The notes under the pieces: model-generated | Told to the model about the DNA's origin: nothing | Databases searched by the model: none | What the model saw: only the letters and a program-made list of their open reading frames with translations | Made by a program: the position numbers and the translations under genes | Assembly: GCA_016840465.1 (NCBI GenBank) | Contig: JAEOSH010000033.1 | Coordinates: 1 to 23,418 of the forward strand | Length of the DNA: 23,418 nucleotides | Source of the DNA: Candidatus Baldrarchaeum yapensis | GTDB lineage: Archaea; Asgardarchaeota; Baldrarchaeia; Baldrarchaeales; Baldrarchaeaceae | Direction: 5' to 3' | Shown here: positions 1 through 7,198 of the stretch, piece after piece | Position numbering within the stretch: position 1 is the stretch's first letter | Layout of the letters: every line of letters begins with the position of its first letter

Positions 1-47
1 CCGCCCGGTCATCAGCACGGGCACCACGATCGATGTTCCCAGCCGGG

Positions 48-56
48 TTTATAAAA
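48..56 (+). promoter_or_regulatory. Possible TATA box reading into the left repeat
   Basis: TTTATAAAA, preceded by a G/C-rich stretch, resembles an archaeal TATA element. Initiation would be expected about 25 bases downstream, inside the repeat, so it may drive the short reading frame in the repeat or the gene at 144. Support is by pattern only. Confidence 0.35.
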
Positions 57-64
57 GTTGGGGT

Positions 65-114
65 TTCCATGATGGTTGAAAGTATCGGCAATATTCATCC
101 TAGTGAATAGTCCA
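65..114 (+). repeat. Left copy of a 50-bp inverted repeat
   Basis: These 50 bases reappear as the reverse complement at 23369-23418 with one mismatch (A at 109 here, G in the other copy). The inner limit of identity is clear, because sequence diverges after 114. The outer limit cannot be seen, because the right copy stops at the last base of the window, so bases 1-64 may belong to the same repeat. A short ATG reading frame from 69 runs through the repeat and ends in TAG at 108-110; in the other copy the mismatch turns this TAG into TGG. The repeat could be the end of an insertion element or another dispersed repeat. Its identity is not known. Confidence 0.85.
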
Positions 115-143
115 TATTTACGCTTGGGGAGGCATTTAAGATT

Positions 144-535
144 ATGCGAAGAGCAATATTCGAGATGACCATCAGCAACGTGGACACATCTCTCGTAGTA
201 AAGATCAAAAGAATAGTAGCCGCCCTACTTAAGGAAAAGAGCACAATAGGCGGAATACCGGATGATGTTATGCCGAACAGCCTGAAGATCGATCGCAAAC
301 GTTTTCTTTTCATATATGGCAAGTTCTGGACAAGACTTACAATCTAGGGGCCACCATAGTGCTCCTAGGGGGCTTGATTCTCGTGCAGAAGTTCGCAGGC
401 ATCATTCCCGGTGATGTATATTTTTACTCCGAGATTGCGTATGCACTTGCTTTTCTTTTCGGATTCTTTATGTCCCTATATGCAGCAGCTAAGAGAAGAT
501 CCACGAAGGCTCCCGAGGTTTCCACACTTATCTGA
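144..535 (+). pseudogene. Small two-helix membrane protein gene, probably frameshifted
   Basis: An ATG frame from 144 codes for a basic, soluble-looking N-terminal part (MRRAIFEMTISNV...) that runs to about 322 and then ends quickly at 347. From about 323 a different frame gives a convincing membrane protein: a first hydrophobic helix containing GATIVLLGGLILV, a loop, a second helix containing AYALAFLFGFFMSLY, then a KRR anchor, ending with TGA at 533-535. The second frame has no usable start codon of its own. A single-base insertion near 322 would join both parts into one protein of about 130 residues. A GGGGAGG stretch lies 11 bases before the ATG. I do not recognise the family. The alternatives are an assembly error or a genuine decayed gene. 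Its last 8 bases overlap the end of the convergent MFS gene. Confidence 0.4.
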
Positions 536-1724
536 TACCGTCAGTATCACTTTCATATTTTTTGAAAAACGCGTAAAAGAGCAAGATTGCGGCCGTGTAA
601 TTTAGCGCGCAGATGTAAAAAGGCAACGCCAACGACACGTGCTCCATTAAGAACCCTCCTAGGCTTGGGGATATTGCGTTGGGGATATTCCACGCAGATC
701 CCACGATTCCAGATGCGGATCCCCGCTCCTCCGGCTCGGTCAGATTCATTAATAAAGCTGAGAGAAGCGGGTTCGACATGTTCATGAGCAGAGTCCTGAC
801 AATGTAAACTATAGCGACAATTGTTGGATCCGGCAACAGTGGGATCGTTGCGAGTAGCATTGTTGCAGTGCCCTGAGTAAGGACGATGCTGTTGACGAGA
901 CCGATTTTCCTTGCAAGCAAGGGAGCACAGAGGTAGCTTACGGATAGAGTTATGTTTGATACGAAGAAGACCACGCTAATGAGTCCAAGCCCCACGTCGA
1001 ATTTCAGCTTGTACCAAAGGTTAAAGAGCGGAATTATGAATCCGGCTCCGAACCCTATCAGAACGTTCACTACGACGAACTTTGATATAACATCCATAGA
1101 TTTCTGAGGTAGTAACTTTTCTCTGCGCTCTTTAAGCTTTCCTTCACTAACACTTGCCCCTAGAAGAGTTGCCGATGCAAATAGAAAAACCGTCATGACA
1201 AATAACGGTTTGTACGATTCCACTCTCCCAAATCCAAACGAATAGTAAAGAATATCTGGTAGGGCGCCAAGAAGCGTGCCTATACTTGTCAGAATTCCTG
1301 AAATGAAGGCAGAAAAGCTATACACCCTGTCCAATATGTCCCCTGGACTCTTATCAGCAATGAGGGCGCTCCAAGACGTGTAGTATATTCCGGATCCGAT
1401 GCCACCAATAAGAGACGCCGCCGAAATGAGCATAATATCCGTCGTTACAGCGAATATCAGGAATGAAAACGTGCAAAGTGCGCATCCGACCACCACCATC
1501 AACCGCTTTCCGTACTTGTCTGCGAGTATTCCGGAAATTATCCCTAAAATTGATGAGGATATCATGGAAAGCATTGCGAGTATTCCTATAAGCGTTGGTG
1601 TGAAGCCCAGATCGTAGAGATAGATATTTAGAAATACTGATGTACATCCGTACGAGAAAGAACCGAGTGCGGAGACCATGATCAAAATTTTGACCTCGGA
1701 AGGGATGCCGCTATATTGAGCCAT
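528..1724 (-). CDS. Major facilitator superfamily transporter
   Basis: This is a multi-pass membrane transporter of about 398 residues, the usual size for a 12-helix MFS protein. The loop after the second helix carries the MFS signature (GILADKYGKRLMVVVG, family pattern G-x-L-A-D-x-x-G-x-k-r). A charged central loop (SEGKLKERREKLLPQKS) separates the two six-helix halves. The substrate cannot be read from the sequence. The frame is open back to an ATG at 1793, but a TATA-like element at 1797-1808 would place the transcript start downstream of that codon. The ATG at 1724 has a GGAG site and leaves a normal short N-terminus before helix 1, so I prefer it. The gene converges with the small membrane gene at 144-535 and diverges from the deacetylase at 2018. 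Confidence 0.85.
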   Translation of the reverse strand: MAQYSGIPSEVKILIMVSALGSFSYGCTSVFLNIYLYDLGFTPTLIGILAMLSMISSSILGIISGILADKYGKRLMVVVGCALCTFSFLIFAVTTDIMLISAASLIGGIGSGIYYTSWSALIADKSPGDILDRVYSFSAFISGILTSIGTLLGALPDILYYSFGFGRVESYKPLFVMTVFLFASATLLGASVSEGKLKERREKLLPQKSMDVISKFVVVNVLIGFGAGFIIPLFNLWYKLKFDVGLGLISVVFFVSNITLSVSYLCAPLLARKIGLVNSIVLTQGTATMLLATIPLLPDPTIVAIVYIVRTLLMNMSNPLLSALLMNLTEPEERGSASGIVGSAWNIPNAISPSLGGFLMEHVSLALPFYICALNYTAAILLFYAFFKKYESDTDGIR

Positions 1725-1796
1725 GGCCAGCACTGCTCCGGAACGATGAGTTGTAAAGAAACGTCGATGGAATGTCTCGTGCGCTAATAACATGAG

Positions 1797-1808
1797 TTTT
1801 TAAAATTT
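1797..1808 (-). promoter_or_regulatory. TATA-like element for the MFS gene
   Basis: On the minus strand this reads AAATTTTAAAAA, an A/T-only stretch placed where an archaeal TATA box would start a transcript near 1775-1780. That position is downstream of the ATG at 1793 and upstream of the ATG at 1724, which is why the shorter MFS start is preferred. Confidence 0.35.
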
Positions 1809-2017
1809 GAGTGCATTACGTAACATTAAGGTTATCATCATTACCATTCCTATCGGCTTGTGACTAATTCGAAAAGAACCCGGCATTTTTCATAATCCTA
1901 TCCTATCCGCAAGTTTTAGGATAAAGTACGCGATTTGCATGTCTGTAGGCGCCGCACAGCAAGTGATCGAGAAATAATACCGAAAAAGCTAAAAACTTGG
2001 TGGTCGTAGAGGAGCAT

Positions 2018-2860
2018 ATGAAGATCGTGTTTTCAAAGAAATGCTTAGAGTACGGCGATCCACTTCACCCGGAGAACCCCGAAAGAGTCAGGTTAGCCTA
2101 CGAATATCTTAAGGACAGAAACTATGAGTTTATAGAGGCTAAGCCAGCATCAGAGGAAGATCTTCTGCTCGTGCATACACCCGCCCACATAGAGAGAATA
2201 AAGAGGGGCAACTTCTGGGATCCAGACACTCCGGCCTACAAGAACATTTACGAATATGCACTTCTGTCGGTAGGAGGAGCAATAATAGCCTCCAGAGAGC
2301 TGGCGTTTTCATTAATGCGCCCACCGGGTCATCATGCCGGTAGAGATGGGCTTGCGCTAGGCGCCCCCACCTTGGGATTCTGTTATTTCAACAATATTGC
2401 AATTGCTGTCAAGAAGTTGAGTAAGAAGACGCTAATACTTGATATCGATACACATCATGGCAATGGAACCCAGGAGATTTTCCAAGGATCCGAGGACGTC
2501 ATTTACGTCTCATTACACACTCGGGGAATATATCCCGGAACCGGGCTCTGGAGCGAGGGCAACTGCTACAATTACCCGCTTCCGTTTGGAACGACGGATG
2601 AATTGTACCTTAAAACCCTTGAAAAGGCCCTCAGCAGTATAGATTTGAGCGAGATAGAAATAGTTGCCGTATCGGCAGGTTTTGATACCCTCAGGGGAGA
2701 CCTTGGCGGAATGAAATTGAGCGTGGAGTGCTACAGGGAGATCGGAAGGAAGATAGGAGAACTAGGGCTCCCGGTTTTCGCAGTTCTCGAGGGAGGATAT
2801 ACAAGGAGGCTCGGCGAGTGCATAGATAATTTCATTCAGGGAATAGAAGAGGCAAGGTGA
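2018..2860 (+). CDS. Histone deacetylase-fold amidohydrolase (AcuC/HDAC-like)
   Basis: A zinc-dependent deacetylase of 280 residues with all family landmarks, numbered from the ATG at 2018: RPPGHHAG with the catalytic histidine pair at 105-106, DIDTHHGNGTQ with likely zinc ligands D144 and H146, SAGFD with likely ligand D223, and LEGGY with the tyrosine at 261. Known members remove acetyl groups from proteins (HDAC, AcuC) or from small molecules such as acetylpolyamines. The sequence alone does not tell which substrate applies. The frame extends to a TTG at 1997, but the residues from ATG 2018 (MKIVFSKKCLEYGDPLHPE) match the normal start of the fold, and a GAGGAG site sits just before it, with short spacing. 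The gene ends 9 bases before the convergent nucleotidyltransferase gene. Confidence 0.9.
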   Translation: MKIVFSKKCLEYGDPLHPENPERVRLAYEYLKDRNYEFIEAKPASEEDLLLVHTPAHIERIKRGNFWDPDTPAYKNIYEYALLSVGGAIIASRELAFSLMRPPGHHAGRDGLALGAPTLGFCYFNNIAIAVKKLSKKTLILDIDTHHGNGTQEIFQGSEDVIYVSLHTRGIYPGTGLWSEGNCYNYPLPFGTTDELYLKTLEKALSSIDLSEIEIVAVSAGFDTLRGDLGGMKLSVECYREIGRKIGELGLPVFAVLEGGYTRRLGECIDNFIQGIEEAR

Positions 2861-2869
2861 CAGTAAGAC

Positions 2870-3502
2870 TCAAGATTTTCCCAGACACTCCTCAATTTTT
2901 CCTTTCAACTTTTTCAATCCCCTCATTTTCCGTAATATGTATGCATCCTCCTTAAACTCTTGCTCAATCCTCGCAATAAGATCATTAATATATTCGAAAA
3001 CATCGACGTTAAGCAGATTACGGAGATACTCCCAATCTATTTTATCGATATGAAGGTACATTAGGTGGAGTGCGTCTTCAACATCCTTCTGCGAGCCCAG
3101 TATTCGTAATTTTGTAGCAATCAACTCTTCAAGTGGCGATATGGCAATTTCTTCTCCTCTGATATTAATAAATCTGCGCCTTCTTATTGTGGAGATATCG
3201 ATATCCGAACTGGCTATTTTAAAATCAATGAATCTTCCACCCTCGAGTAGCACGGTAAAATGACTTCTTTCTTCAAAAGCCACCATAACATCGTTTTTAT
3301 CGATAGTATATCCTGCGGATGTCAGTTCATCGACGACTTCCATTAGAGCGTTTGCATCTTCCACCTCTAACAAGATGTCTATATCTAATGTAGTGCGCTG
3401 GACGCCCAACAGAATTGCAGCAATACCCCCCACAACAGCATACCTCATTCCTTTCTTGCTCAACACTCTGCAGACATTAATAAGATGATCTACCATGTTC
3501 AT
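2870..3502 (-). CDS. Nucleotidyltransferase-fold protein (MNT/AbiEii-like)
   Basis: A 210-residue protein with the minimal nucleotidyltransferase pattern near its N-terminus: YAVVGGIAA (G25, G26), then RTTLDIDILLEV with the acidic pair D40 and D42 that would bind metal. A helical region containing ISPLEELIATKLRIL and KDVEDALHL follows, typical of archaeal and bacterial stand-alone nucleotidyltransferases that accompany a small helical partner. Such proteins often act as toxin or antitoxin by transferring nucleotides to protein or RNA; the target here is unknown. Its ATG overlaps the stop codon of the upstream small gene (ATGA), which implies translational coupling. A T-rich tail follows the stop, and the gene converges with the deacetylase gene. 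Confidence 0.75.
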   Translation of the reverse strand: MNMVDHLINVCRVLSKKGMRYAVVGGIAAILLGVQRTTLDIDILLEVEDANALMEVVDELTSAGYTIDKNDVMVAFEERSHFTVLLEGGRFIDFKIASSDIDISTIRRRRFINIRGEEIAISPLEELIATKLRILGSQKDVEDALHLMYLHIDKIDWEYLRNLLNVDVFEYINDLIARIEQEFKEDAYILRKMRGLKKLKGKIEECLGKS

Positions 3503-3705
3503 CGGTTCAAGCCTCCCCCGAGGATCTTCTTCCTGAAGATCTTCCTAATAATCTTTCGGAACATGGCTGACTCTACAATTTTCTGTGAAATCTGGTCTTT
3601 ATCATATCCGTAATATTTTGTGAGAACCTCTATTGCTATTTTTAGCAATTTATCGGCCTCTTCGAGTCTCCTGATCCCCTGCTCAATAAATTCTCTTTCA
3701 TCCAT
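3499..3705 (-). CDS. Small helical protein coupled to the nucleotidyltransferase
   Basis: A 68-residue protein starting MDEREFIEQGIRRLEEADKL. It is charged and predicted to be mostly helical, with a basic second half (RKIIRKIFRKKIL). I do not recognise a named family. Its position directly before the nucleotidyltransferase, with a 4-base overlap, suggests that it is the partner protein of a two-gene module, in the way HEPN- or antitoxin-type small proteins pair with minimal nucleotidyltransferases. It lacks a clear HEPN R-x4-6-H motif, so that family assignment is not supported. The frame is open upstream to 3756, but that part overlaps the radical SAM gene. The ATG at 3705 lies 11 bases after the radical SAM stop codon and is the natural start. 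Confidence 0.6.
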   Translation of the reverse strand: MDEREFIEQGIRRLEEADKLLKIAIEVLTKYYGYDKDQISQKIVESAMFRKIIRKIFRKKILGGGLNR

Positions 3706-3716
3706 GAGAAGCACGC

Positions 3717-4532
3717 TCAGTAACAGAAATCGCACATGATACCATATTTTTGACATAGAAGGGAAATTTTCTTTTTCAGGTTTCCGAAGTACTCGCGGTC
3801 ATCTCCGAAGAGTATCCTTCTATACTTCTCAAGAAGGTGAGGGTAGTGGTCTCTCAGGGAGGAAGCGATAGTCTCCCAGTTGCCGTACTTAATTCTAAGC
3901 TTATCGACCATTATTTCCCTCACGCCAACATCCTTCATTGTTTTAACGAAATCCTCGAGATCGTGATCGCTGAGAAAGGGTAGCACCGGTCCGAAGAATA
4001 CATAGGTTGGTATGTTCTCGTCACTTAGAGTCTTTAATGCATCCAACCTCTTGCTTACTGGAGCCGCGCCTGGCTCGAACACCATTCTCACACGCTCATC
4101 AAGTGTCACGATCGTGAAGCCGACCTCGACCTCGTTGAATCGTTTAAGCACATCTACATCACGTACGACGAGTGATGATTTAGTCAATATCGATACAGGG
4201 AAATTCTTCCTTGCAAGAATCTCCAGAATTGTGCGCGTAATTCCATATTTTTCCTCAATTGGTTGATAAGGATCCGTCACGCTACTCAGCAACACGATCC
4301 CCCTCTTTGCGGACCTCAGGTCTTTCATTAGGACTCTTGGCGCGTTTATCTTCACATAAACGAAAGAGCCCCATTCGCTGGGGCCTCTGTTATGAAACTT
4401 TGCCATGAACCTCGCGTAACAGTATCGGCACCCGTGCATACACCCAACATAGGGGTTTATGGCATAATCTACTCCGTAAATCTTACTCCTACTCAGGACA
4501 GTCTTGCATGGGATCTCCTTCACTTCGACCAA
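3717..4532 (-). CDS. Radical SAM protein, SplB-like
   Basis: A 271-residue radical SAM enzyme. The [4Fe-4S]/S-adenosylmethionine cluster motif is CMHGCRYCYAR with cysteines at 31, 35 and 38, in the C-x3-C-x2-C spacing, preceded by GVDYAINPYVG, which is characteristic of the COG1533/SplB-like group. Further family features are SSVTDPYQPIE and TKSSLVVRDVDVL. Members include spore photoproduct lyase, but most archaeal ones have no known reaction. The C-terminus ends in CQKYGIMCDFCY, giving three extra cysteines that could bind an additional cluster or zinc. The start is a TTG at 4532 behind a GGTGGG-type site, 12 bases after the TIM-barrel gene, so the two are very likely co-transcribed. This is not the C-x3-C-x2-C plus ferredoxin-insert type expected of a glycyl radical activase. 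Confidence 0.85.
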   Translation of the reverse strand: MVEVKEIPCKTVLSRSKIYGVDYAINPYVGCMHGCRYCYARFMAKFHNRGPSEWGSFVYVKINAPRVLMKDLRSAKRGIVLLSSVTDPYQPIEEKYGITRTILEILARKNFPVSILTKSSLVVRDVDVLKRFNEVEVGFTIVTLDERVRMVFEPGAAPVSKRLDALKTLSDENIPTYVFFGPVLPFLSDHDLEDFVKTMKDVGVREIMVDKLRIKYGNWETIASSLRDHYPHLLEKYRRILFGDDREYFGNLKKKISLLCQKYGIMCDFCY

Positions 4533-4544
4533 TAAGACCCACCG

Positions 4545-5270
4545 TCACCCCTTTCTAAGTCTCCTGTATGCCTCCATTGCCGCCGTGTAGGTCTCTCGCA
4601 TCTCCTCCTCCGATGTCACACCAACCGCCGCGCTGTCAACATACTTGTACACAAACTCAAACGCCTCCCCAGGTTTTAACTTTCCGGCGGCCAAGGGCTT
4701 TATCGCAATGATTTTCCTGGAGGACTTCGTGATCGCTTCTATAGTTTTCTCGAAAGATGGTTCCATTGCGTAACCGATTTTGTTGAGTGGTGCCAGTATG
4801 ACCTCGACCGGAGCGTTCTCCCGCTCTATCCACTCTATAGTGATGCCCGGCTCGTGCGTTGCAACGCCCGGCACCGCTCCGAAGTCCTCGATTATCTTCA
4901 CGGTCTTCGAAATTATCTCAAGGTCCCTGACATCTGCAACCTCGGCATGTATCGCGACGACCTCCGTCTCCACGAGTTTATTCAGCCACTCCAATCTTCT
5001 TTTCAGATCCAGCCCCACAAGATCAGTACTATATACAACAAATGGCTTCTCTCCGTACCTCTTAACCGCCTCGGCGAGCGCCTCCACAGTTTTAACTGCG
5101 AGAAGCTGTACTGCCTTTACTCCGAGTTCGAAACTCTTTATGAAGAGGCGGGTCATGTTCTCAGGTTGCTGATAAAACTGCCTGTAGTAAATGAACGCCT
5201 TGTAGCCAAATTGCCCCGCCCCTATGAAGGGACTCGTCCCCATGAGCAGAGTCGGGATCTTCACTTTCAT
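4545..5270 (-). CDS. TIM-barrel protein of unknown function (aldo/keto reductase-like fold)
   Basis: A protein of about 241 residues beginning MKVKIPTLLMGTSPFIGAG. The alternating strand and helix pattern (VKAVQLLAV, EVVAIHAEV, VEVILAPLN, KIIAIKPLAAGKL, SAAVGVTSEEEM) suggests a TIM barrel, and the late segments KPLAAGKL and AVGVTSEEE resemble the C-terminal strands of aldo/keto reductases. The standard catalytic tetrad is not obvious, so I do not claim reductase activity. An upstream GTG at 5303 is possible, but the ATG at 5270 has an AAGGTGA ribosome site 5 bases ahead and starts exactly at the first strand. It is the first gene of a minus-strand unit with the radical SAM gene, so it may supply or use that enzyme's substrate (inference). 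Confidence 0.7.
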   Translation of the reverse strand: MKVKIPTLLMGTSPFIGAGQFGYKAFIYYRQFYQQPENMTRLFIKSFELGVKAVQLLAVKTVEALAEAVKRYGEKPFVVYSTDLVGLDLKRRLEWLNKLVETEVVAIHAEVADVRDLEIISKTVKIIEDFGAVPGVATHEPGITIEWIERENAPVEVILAPLNKIGYAMEPSFEKTIEAITKSSRKIIAIKPLAAGKLKPGEAFEFVYKYVDSAAVGVTSEEEMRETYTAAMEAYRRLRKG

Positions 5271-5303
5271 TGCATTCACCTTAACATCTGAACCTGCGCC
5301 CAC

Positions 5304-5324
5304 GTATATATCTGCATTTATAAC
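5304..5324 (-). promoter_or_regulatory. Promoter for the TIM-barrel/radical SAM unit
   Basis: Two A/T boxes on the minus strand, GTTATAAAT (5316-5324) and TATATA (5305-5310), lie 35-55 bases before the ATG at 5270. They fit an archaeal TATA box with a short leader holding the AAGGTGA site. Confidence 0.45.
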
Positions 5325-5330
5325 GGTGAA

Positions 5331-5790
5331 TTATATATCCGTCGCCTCAAGCTTAAGGAAGATCTCCTTAGGGTTTTGCGCTCTCGTTTTCAGGAACCAT
5401 AGGAGGAACGACGGCAATGGTACAAGGCGCTTTCAGGATCATACTCCTTCTTCGATAGCACTAGCACACCTCGGCGAGGCTCCACCCTTTCCCTCCACTT
5501 CACCTCTATCATTTCCCGATCCATCATAAAGTCAGTTTCCGAGTCTCTCTTGACAAAGTACACACTCCCCGCAGAGCTCAGCACGTTGAAAGTTACAAGT
5601 TCGGTCATCCTGCTCTCATCCACGACCTTTCTGCCAACAACGTATCTTTCCAGAATCCTGACGATAAAGGGATCCGTGAGGTAGACCTTCTTCTCCTTCC
5701 TCAGGAGAGGTACCATCTTGCCGGGCTCCGCCTAATATAAAAAGTCGAGGTACATGAGCATCCGCAAAGTTTCCAGAGTTGGAGAACTCG
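5331..5790 (-). pseudogene. Decayed DUF4143-type AAA ATPase gene, C-terminal part
   Basis: The reading frame carries clear C-terminal hallmarks of the archaeal/bacterial DUF4143 ATPases: KEKKVYLTDPFI, a TELVTFNVL segment, then SETDFM and MIEVKW of the nuclease-like domain. The gene is broken in at least two places. An in-frame TAG at 5732-5734 interrupts a segment that reads LETLRMLMYLDFLY-stop-AEPGKMVPLLRKEKK and otherwise aligns with the family without a gap. Near 5425-5440 the frame must shift to continue into VPLPSFLLWFL, the usual C-terminal segment, ending with TAA at 5331-5333; without the shift the frame stops at 5390. Upstream, a further in-frame TGA at 5852-5854 precedes sequence I cannot align, and the ATPase domain with its Walker motifs is missing. 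The gene is therefore dead unless TAG is decoded and the shift is programmed. Confidence 0.75.
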
Positions 5791-5859
5791 CCAGAAGCCC
5801 ATAATCTCCATCACAATTCGAATACGCAATAGAAAAGATACCAAATTTATCTCAATTGG

Positions 5860-6517
5860 TGACAGGAAGAGCAATGGATTGGGGAAACTCAGGAGGAATT
5901 TCTTTCCGAAACGTCCACAAAATCCCAGGTTCAATGATTCTGACACTAAAGTACCGAGACGTATTCGGAGAAGAGGTCTTCGCGATCAATGTAAATACTC
6001 TCTTTGCCTCACTCCGCTGGGATCTTGTGGGTGATACTAAGTGATATGATCCCCTGAAGTTCGACGTAATCGTCAAAATAACCATCTGCGAGAGGAGAAT
6101 TGAGGATTCTTAATGGGAATTTTCGAGAACAATTATTAATCCGGTGGATTTCCACTCTTTACTGTGCAAAATTGCTTATACGAACAAGATCGACAGGAAC
6201 ATCATCTTTGTGCATATAGACAGAAGATTGCTAAGAATGGTGTTTTTTGTCTAAGGGAGAAGATGGAAGAATCGGCCTGAAAGCTGATATATTTAAGATA
6301 GGCATCTGGTGTTCTTATATGCATGATTGGCCCCCGATGGGCCGCCGAGGGGAAAGCCTGTGCGGGTTCCCAAAATACCCTTAGTTTCCAAAAGAAAATG
6401 CACGGGCAACCACAACGAGAACACCGTAGATGAACAACAGTAAGAAAAAATAAAGGTAGTGTCGGGAAGCAGGTTACGAGCATGAGATCAAGAAGGAAAG
6501 GGTGAGAATTTACCTTA
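5860..6517. other. Gene-less stretch between the ATPase remnant and the regulator
   Basis: I see no convincing gene here. Open frames are short and low in complexity, and some may be further decayed remains of the ATPase gene. One segment, 6287-6371, combines a TATA-like box with two G/C-rich hairpins and is listed separately. Confidence 0.5.
6287..6371 (+). ncRNA. Possible small structured RNA (weak)
   Basis: In an A/T-rich background, ATATATTTAAG at 6287-6297 could be a TATA box. It is followed at the right distance by a G/C-rich island with two simple hairpins: GGCCC 6329-6333 pairing with GGGCC 6339-6343 around a 5-base loop, and GGGAA 6350-6354 pairing with TTCCC 6367-6371. It matches no tRNA, SRP or RNase P pattern I know, and I cannot place C/D or H/ACA boxes convincingly. 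It may also be chance. Confidence 0.18.
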
Positions 6518-6739
6518 TTAGGTAGTTATTTCCTTAACTACGTCTTCTTTCAATGCTGCCATCAAATCTGGTGGAATGGACACATTTCTTCCCTCGTCCT
6601 TCCATAGTTCCCTTCTGAGGAGGTCGCGAATTGCGACTCGTATCGCCTCGCTCCTGTTAGGGTACAATTTCTTAACTTTGACGAGTATCTCGAGTCCCTC
6701 GAGGTAGGCGTCGGGGATCTTGACTGATATTAACTTCAT
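6518..6739 (-). CDS. Ribbon-helix-helix (CopG-type) transcription regulator
   Basis: A 73-residue DNA-binding protein. Its N-terminus MKLISVKIPDAYLEGLEILV fits the strand that pairs in the dimer and inserts into the major groove, followed by helix 1, and LYPNRSEAIRVAIRDLLRREL is the second helix with the typical N-R-S-E-A-I-R pattern. The C-terminal tail (DLMAALKEDVVKEITT) may bind a partner or an effector. Two more ATG codons lie upstream (6748, 6745), but the GGTGAT site at 6749-6754 directly abuts the first of them, while it is 9 bases from the ATG at 6739. No toxin gene follows, so this may be a stand-alone regulator rather than an antitoxin. Its target is unknown. Confidence 0.8.
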   Translation of the reverse strand: MKLISVKIPDAYLEGLEILVKVKKLYPNRSEAIRVAIRDLLRRELWKDEGRNVSIPPDLMAALKEDVVKEITT

Positions 6740-6754
6740 CCCCATCATATCACC

Positions 6755-7198
6755 CGGATAGCACTAAGAACGTACGCTAATAAATATTATGCAATGATGA
6801 CGTATACACCGATTAGATGGCGCCATATGTGAGGTTGTAGTACGTTATAATAACTTGTGCGACTATGATTAATTTCATAATGTAACAAAAACCTAAGTTT
6901 TGTCGTTTCTCGATGATGCAAGACATTTGTCAACGAATAATATTCGAATTTCAGAGAATTCTTTTTGAATTTTTCCGTTCATGGTCACCTCTCTGATTAA
7001 CATCACAATTATACTACAATATTATAAGGAGAGTTGGCCCGTGGTGTGATGCATCAACCACTACATGTCAATGATATCTCAAAAAGAAGTCATTCAAAGT
7101 TCAGTGAATGACCATAGGTGCACTACACGTGTCAGCGCCGAGCCTTCTTCATCCGACTGTCTGCTCCTACGTGGCTCATCATCCGAGTTACTGTCTCT
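6755..7198. other. Gene-less A/T-rich stretch
   Basis: About 440 bases without a supported gene. Toward the left lies the regulator's own upstream region, with A/T-rich sequence (ATAATATTTATTA on the minus strand near 6781-6793) that could serve as its TATA box. Toward the right is a perfect 8-bp inverted repeat, listed separately. Immediately before 7198 the minus-strand frame of the membrane protein continues past its stop for about 34 hydrophilic codons. Confidence 0.5.
7089..7112 (-). repeat. Perfect 8-bp inverted repeat with 8-base loop
   Basis: GTCATTCA at 7089-7096 is matched by TGAATGAC at 7105-7112. It lies about 90 bases beyond the stop codon of the minus-strand membrane-protein gene. 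It could be an operator or a transcript-end hairpin, but it lacks a following T-run on the minus strand. Confidence 0.4.

Noticed and set aside
3717-4532. Radical SAM protein as activase for the glycyl radical enzyme
   Set aside because: It has the SplB-like arrangement, lies more than 5 kb away in another operon and lacks activase features.
5732-5734. Pyrrolysine encoded by the in-frame TAG
   Set aside because: The same gene carries other lesions, TAG ends the ChlI-ChlD gene normally, and no pyl gene is in the window.
5856-6044. Plus-strand frame of 62 codons
   Set aside because: It overlaps the decayed ATPase region on the other strand and resembles no protein I know.
6202-6483. Minus-strand frame of 93 codons
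   Set aside because: Its composition is irregular, rich in cysteine and phenylalanine, without a domain pattern or ribosome site.
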